Positions 60,048-64,000 of a stretch of 64,000 bases of DNA are shown here, one piece after another. Within the stretch, counting starts at the first letter, position 1. Each line of letters opens with the position of its first letter. The notes beneath the pieces are model-generated. The model ran no database searches. It worked only from the letters and a program-made list of their open reading frames with translations, and was not told where the DNA came from. This DNA is from Spirochaetota bacterium (GTDB lineage: Bacteria > Spirochaetota > UBA4802 > JAKQUI01): contig JAKQUI010000072.1 in the NCBI GenBank assembly GCA_029562645.1, forward strand, positions 55,646 through 119,645. The letters are read 5' to 3'. A program made the translations under genes and the position numbers.

Positions 60048-61727
60048 CTAGATCGTCCTCCCCGTCAGCTCCTCGAAGAGGATCGCCGCAGTGGAGATCC
60101 CGCCGGCAATGCCCGGCGTATTCTTCGTGGCGGAGACATTGTAGAGATTGCGCGGAGAGTTCTCTTCCTCGATCTGGCCCTTGAGTATCTCCTTCACGTT
60201 CATCCGGCGCCCGTATGCGTTCCCGAGCTCGCCGCCCGTCTGCTCCATGATGTCGATGGAGCTCACGACCTCCGCAAAGAGGAGATGGTCCCGCAATCCC
60301 GGAAACACGTTCCGGTCGAGGATATCGACAATATCCGACGCGAGTTTCCTCTTGAAGGCGGCGACCGCCTCGGGGCCCCGGTCGTGGATCTCGCGCTCCT
60401 GATGGTAGTTCCCCGCGCAGAACACCACGAGCGCGTCGGCATCGTGCGTCTCGTTGTCCGCGGTCATGTTCGCCGTGGGCGAGTTCACGAACAGCATCCG
60501 CGGCGGCGCGGTGATGTCGGGCGCGTCGTAGTCGATCTCGGCGCCGTCCTGCCACCAGTAGTTTCGCCCCTTCATGAGCGCTATTGAGCCAAGGCCCTTT
60601 CTGAGGCCGATGCAGATCGTCGGGATGCAGTGCGACGGCGTGTAATCGAAATGCGCATTTTCCATGCCGAGGAGCGCATAGGTCAGCCGCGACGAGATGT
60701 CGCTGAAAACGAAATCGCACGGATATGCCGATCCGTCCGCGCACACCGCGCGCGTCACCAGGGCATTGCTCGTCTCCAGCCGCACCACGCGCTTTCCGGT
60801 CTCGACCGAACCGCCGTGCTCGCGTATGAGCGAAGCCATCGACGCAAAGAAATGGTGGAATCCTTTCAAAGGATAGCGCGCACCCCGGTGGTAGTTCCCG
60901 GTCCCGATGATATAGGCGATGGCCGACATCTCCGACTCCGACTCGGCGAAGATGCCGCCGTGCCCATACAGGATGCGCCGCGGCAGCGAGCTGATGCCGT
61001 ATTGGTCGAACCATTCCCTCACCGACAGAAAGAGCGACTGGCCCAGCTTCAGCTTGTGCGACAGGGGCGCTTCGCCGGTCAGCAGGAACTTGGTCGCCAG
61101 GAAGATGCGGCCCTCCGGGCTCGAGTGCTCGTCGAAGAAACGCCGATAGGCCGAGAACATCCCGATCATATCGCGAAAGAGCGCGTCCAGCCGGTCGGCC
61201 TCCTCCGGGAACATCGCGATCAGGTCGCGCCGAAAGTGCTCGAGCCCCAGCGGCACCTTGAAGTTCACGAACAGCGAATTGGCCTCATCGTCGCGGTTCC
61301 CGATGAAGATCCGCTCGAAGCCGTCGCGCTCCATCAGAACAAACGGGTTGTCGTCCCTGAGGCCCAGGAACTCGAGGAATCGATCCCCCTGCTCCCCCGG
61401 ACCGAACTCCCACACGTACTGCGGCCCCATCGAATAGCGCATCCCGCGGAACGTGAGCCAGCGCCCGTGCCCGCCGATGAGCTCCGGGTTCATCTCCAGC
61501 ACCGTGACGCGATGCCCGATCTTCGCGAAGAGACTCCCGGCGGCGAGTCCCCCGATGCCGCTTCCGATCACCACGATATGTTTCCTCTCGCCCGTCCACA
61601 GCGGCGCGTCCTTCGCGCTAAACAGCCGGAAGGAAAACGGCACCGAGCCCTCGGCGCTCCGTTCCCCTTTTTTGTGTGATGCTGATGGCGCCGCGTCGCG
61701 CGGCGCGCGCTCCTTTTCTATCTTCAT
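60048..61727 (-). CDS. Phytoene desaturase/retinol saturase-like FAD oxidoreductase
   Basis: A 559-residue flavoprotein of the CrtI/RetSat-like group. FAD fold: HIVVIGSGIGGLAAGSLFAKIGHRVTVLEMNPELIGGHG. The C-terminal motif NLYNVSATKNTPGIAGGISTAAILFEELTGRTI closes the FAD site. Members add or remove hydrogen across double bonds of isoprenoids and similar lipids, but substrates vary widely. The first 45 residues are charged and not conserved in the family. On the same strand, 181 bases upstream of the TetR gene; it may or may not share its regulation, since the palindrome lies between them. Substrate unknown. Confidence 0.8.
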   Translation of the reverse strand: MKIEKERAPRDAAPSASHKKGERSAEGSVPFSFRLFSAKDAPLWTGERKHIVVIGSGIGGLAAGSLFAKIGHRVTVLEMNPELIGGHGRWLTFRGMRYSMGPQYVWEFGPGEQGDRFLEFLGLRDDNPFVLMERDGFERIFIGNRDDEANSLFVNFKVPLGLEHFRRDLIAMFPEEADRLDALFRDMIGMFSAYRRFFDEHSSPEGRIFLATKFLLTGEAPLSHKLKLGQSLFLSVREWFDQYGISSLPRRILYGHGGIFAESESEMSAIAYIIGTGNYHRGARYPLKGFHHFFASMASLIREHGGSVETGKRVVRLETSNALVTRAVCADGSAYPCDFVFSDISSRLTYALLGMENAHFDYTPSHCIPTICIGLRKGLGSIALMKGRNYWWQDGAEIDYDAPDITAPPRMLFVNSPTANMTADNETHDADALVVFCAGNYHQEREIHDRGPEAVAAFKRKLASDIVDILDRNVFPGLRDHLLFAEVVSSIDIMEQTGGELGNAYGRRMNVKEILKGQIEEENSPRNLYNVSATKNTPGIAGGISTAAILFEELTGRTI

Positions 61728-61930
61728 GATATGCTTCTCGCATCTCCCGTGTTTTCGTCGCCCGGCGTTGCAGTCGGCGCACGTTTCAAAACGGCCAACG
61801 CACTATCCCCCGCAGTGCCGACATGCAAGCAAAAAATCGCCGATATTTCGAGCGCAATGGGCGAAAAAAAATTTGCCATGCGCGCCCGTCGCTGCTTTCA
61901 TATCATCCGATCGCGCCCCTGGCCAAACCC

Positions 61931-63079
61931 ATGCACACCACCGACGCCATATATCGCCGATTGCAGCGGCACCTCGACGCGCAGCCCATCGGCTTCCCCC
62001 GCGACCCGAGCGGCTCCGACATCCGCCTGCTCACGCACCACTTCACCGTCGAGGAAGCGCGCGTCGCCCTGGGGATGAGCTATCGCTTCGAGACGGCCGC
62101 GGAGATCCATGCGCGCCTCCGGGACGGCGGCGATCCGGAGCAGACGCGCGCGGTCCTCGACGGCATGAGCGCGCGGACGTCAATCATGCGCGTGGAGCGC
62201 GACGGCGCGGTGCGCTACTGCCTGCTCCCGCTGGTGATCGGCATGTACGAGGGCAAGGTCTTCGGGCTGGACCGCGAGTACGCGCGCGACTTCAACGACT
62301 ACGCGAACGCGCTCCAGCACGGCCTCACCTTCGCCAGCACCGAGGTGATGCAGATGCGCGTGATTCCGGTGGAAACGAGCCTCACGCCCGAACAGGCCAT
62401 CCTCCACTACGACGACGTGGGGCGCCTCGTGCGCGAATCGGAGGGCCCCATCGTGGTCCTGGACTGCATCTGCCGGAAAAAGCGCGCCCTGCTGGATGAG
62501 CGCTGCGTGCGGACGGAGCGCCTCGAGACCTGCCTGGCCTTCGGCGACATCGCCGCGCTGCTTTCGAGAAACGGGCAGGGCAGGACCATCGGCGCCCCCG
62601 AGGCGCGCGATATCCTGGAGCTCAATCGACGCGACGGCCTGGTCCTGCAGGCCTATAACATGAAGCGGCCCGAGGTCATCTGCTCCTGCTGCGGCTGCTG
62701 CTGCGGCTTCCTCAGCGTCCACCGGACGCTCATCAACCCCCACCACTTCTGGCGCACAAATTTCCGCGCGCGCATCGATGAGAACGCCTGCACCCGCTGC
62801 CGGCGCTGCGTGAAGATCTGCCAGGTGGACGCGCTCTCGTATTCCCGCCGGAAGAAGCGCGTCATGCTCGATCCGTCCCGCTGCATCGGCTGCGGGAACT
62901 GCGTCACCGTGTGCGCGCCCGGGGCCGTCCGGCTCCATGCGCTGGAGACGCCGCATGTCCCGCCGGAGGATTACGAGGACCTTCAGGAGACGATCATGCG
63001 CCACAAACCCGCATCGCGGCTCGGCCGGATCATACTGCGCACGCTCTTTGGGCCACCGCGCCGGCAAACCGGTCCCTGA
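61931..63079 (+). CDS. 4Fe-4S dicluster protein with Cys-rich central segment
   Basis: A 382-residue cytoplasmic iron-sulfur protein. The N-terminal 100 residues are helical and may form a winged helix (IYRRLQRHLD, then GSDIRLLTHHFTVEEARVALGMSYRFETAAEIHARL). The middle has VVLDCICRKKRALLDERCV and EVICSCCGCCCGFLSVHR. The C-terminus has two [4Fe-4S] motifs, CTRCRRCVKICQVDAL and CIGCGNCVTVCAPGAV. It looks like an electron-transfer or regulatory protein found in anaerobes; partner unknown. I choose the ATG at 61931 (MHTTDAIYRR), where homologous proteins begin. Divergent from the FAD enzyme gene. Confidence 0.8.
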   Translation: MHTTDAIYRRLQRHLDAQPIGFPRDPSGSDIRLLTHHFTVEEARVALGMSYRFETAAEIHARLRDGGDPEQTRAVLDGMSARTSIMRVERDGAVRYCLLPLVIGMYEGKVFGLDREYARDFNDYANALQHGLTFASTEVMQMRVIPVETSLTPEQAILHYDDVGRLVRESEGPIVVLDCICRKKRALLDERCVRTERLETCLAFGDIAALLSRNGQGRTIGAPEARDILELNRRDGLVLQAYNMKRPEVICSCCGCCCGFLSVHRTLINPHHFWRTNFRARIDENACTRCRRCVKICQVDALSYSRRKKRVMLDPSRCIGCGNCVTVCAPGAVRLHALETPHVPPEDYEDLQETIMRHKPASRLGRIILRTLFGPPRRQTGP

Positions 63080-63119
63080 AACGGCCCCCTGAACTTTTTT
63101 CTTGAACGGTCGTTTTTTT
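63079..63119 (+). terminator. Candidate terminator after the 4Fe-4S protein gene
   Basis: Stem AAACGGCC/GGTCGTTT (one G-U pair) with a 21-base loop, followed by a T run to 63119. Confidence 0.45.
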
Positions 63120-63247
63120 GCACCCGTCCCGGCCCCATTCCCGTCGTTCTCAAGAAGCAAGAATTTTGATAGACCGTGGAGCGGGATGCAACTATGAAGA
63201 CCACAGACACCGGACGCGTCGAAACACCACACGACGACAGGAGCGCC

Positions 63248-64000
63248 ATGAACGAACCGGAATCCGGACTCGAACGAGCGCAGGGAGCGCCCATTGCGGC
63301 GAGCAGGCGTCATACCCTGCTGCCGTACTGGCTCGTGGGAACGCTGTCGAGCTTAATGTACATCATCAATGTCGTCGTGATGTTTCCCTTCTTTTTCCTG
63401 CTGGGCATCCTTAAATTCATCATTCCGATACCGGCGTGGCAAACCCTGTGCCGCATGATCACCAGCAAGTTGGGGACGCTTTGGGTTTCGGTGAACACCA
63501 TGAATCTGCATATCACCAAGCGCATGCGCTGGGACGTCACGCTTCCGGACGACCTGCGCATCACCGAGTCGTACCTGGTGATCTCGAACCATCGCTCCTG
63601 GTCCGACATCCTCGTGCTCCAGAAGGTCTTCAACCGCCGCATCCCGTTCCTGACCTTTTTTCTCAAGAAGGAGCTCATCTGGGTGCCCCTCCTGGGCCTC
63701 GCCTGGTGGGCGCTCGATTTCCCCTTCATGCGGCGGTATTCGAAGCAGCAACTGGCCAAGCACCCGGAACTTGCCGGAAAGGACATCCTCGCTACACGGC
63801 GCGCCTGCGAAAAATTCAAGGGAATGCCGGTTTCGGTGATGAATTTCGTCGAAGGCACGCGTTTCACGACCCAAAAGCATGAGCAACAGTCCTCGCCGCA
63901 TCGTCACCTGCTGCGGCCCAAGGCCGGCGGAGTCGCGTTCGTGCTCAACGCCATGGGCAGCGGCCTGCAGTCGATACTGGACGTGACCATCGTCTATCCG
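63248..64000 (+). CDS. Lysophospholipid-type acyltransferase (partial, C-terminus outside window)
   Basis: The frame is open from ATG 63248 (after AGGAG) to the window end, 251 codons seen; an upstream in-frame ATG at 63194 would add 18 residues. An N-terminal membrane segment (SSLMYIINVVVMFPFFFLLG) is followed by the PlsC/LPLAT motifs: block I SNHRSWSDILVLQ (His and Asp), block II PFLTFFLKKELIWVPLLG, block III VMNFVEGTRF. Members transfer acyl chains to lysophosphatidate; the layout resembles YihG-like proteins. C-terminal part not seen. Confidence 0.85.
   Translation, partial: MNEPESGLERAQGAPIAASRRHTLLPYWLVGTLSSLMYIINVVVMFPFFFLLGILKFIIPIPAWQTLCRMITSKLGTLWVSVNTMNLHITKRMRWDVTLPDDLRITESYLVISNHRSWSDILVLQKVFNRRIPFLTFFLKKELIWVPLLGLAWWALDFPFMRRYSKQQLAKHPELAGKDILATRRACEKFKGMPVSVMNFVEGTRFTTQKHEQQSSPHRHLLRPKAGGVAFVLNAMGSGLQSILDVTIVYP

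Overview
The window is GC-rich, gene-dense bacterial chromosome with Gram-negative traits: many lipoproteins, outer-membrane barrel proteins and secreted proteins. The gene set suggests a free-living, motile, signalling-rich bacterium with anaerobic radical chemistry. It includes two chemoreceptors, a 7TMR-DISM/SpoIIE phosphatase, an HD-GYP regulator, STAS-like/GHKL ATPase pairs, HEAT-repeat and ankyrin proteins, and a glycyl radical enzyme. This mix, and the 7TMR-SpoIIE architecture in particular, would fit a spirochaete (Leptospirales-like). That is an inference, because no rRNA or other phylogenetic marker is present.

Layout. 1-9.7 kb: a partial DUF2207 protein, a TlpA-type thioredoxin, a CrtC/tocopherol-cyclase-like lipocalin, an M29 aminopeptidase, an LPP20/FlgT-like lipoprotein, and a large HEAT-repeat protein ending in a degenerate nucleotide-cyclase domain, followed by an outer-membrane barrel gene. 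9.7-14.6 kb: a lower-GC block (truncated histidine kinase, NarL-type regulator, chemoreceptor, small protein) bounded by the barrel gene and a shortened, frameshifted copy of it. 14.6-25.2 kb: mostly minus strand. It holds the SpoIIE phosphatase, several lipoproteins, and a probable operon of ECF sigma factor, membrane protein (candidate anti-sigma), CsgG-like/barrel fusion, two lipoproteins and an SGNH hydrolase.

25.4-40.4 kb: a second chemoreceptor, a DUF362 ferredoxin protein, an FAD oxidoreductase, GreA, HD-domain and PgeF proteins, two microproteins found by eye, a GHKL ATPase/DUF4325 module, HypA-MoaB, a TRIC-family channel and an alpha/beta hydrolase. 40.4-44.8 kb: an AT-rich minus-strand island of a FecR lipoprotein, ankyrin lipoproteins and small lipoproteins. 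Three of them end in an almost identical 40-residue tail that is also conserved as DNA. 44.8-55 kb: a VWA-FHA protein, a shortened nucleotidyltransferase with a small partner, an ankyrin protein, hisI-hisG, an HD protein, a receiver-GAF-HD-GYP regulator, rhomboid, and a PaaK-ACT pair.

55-62 kb holds the most interesting locus: TetR regulator, glycyl radical enzyme and activase, all on the minus strand. A perfect 27-bp palindrome overlaps the likely TetR promoter. The glycyl radical enzyme carries an extra N-terminal domain that looks like an SCP2 lipid carrier. A CrtI/retinol-saturase-like FAD enzyme lies next upstream. I infer a radical enzyme acting on a hydrophobic substrate; the substrate cannot be read from sequence. 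The window ends in a 4Fe-4S protein and a truncated acyltransferase. No tRNA, rRNA, CRISPR array or intact insertion sequence was recognised.
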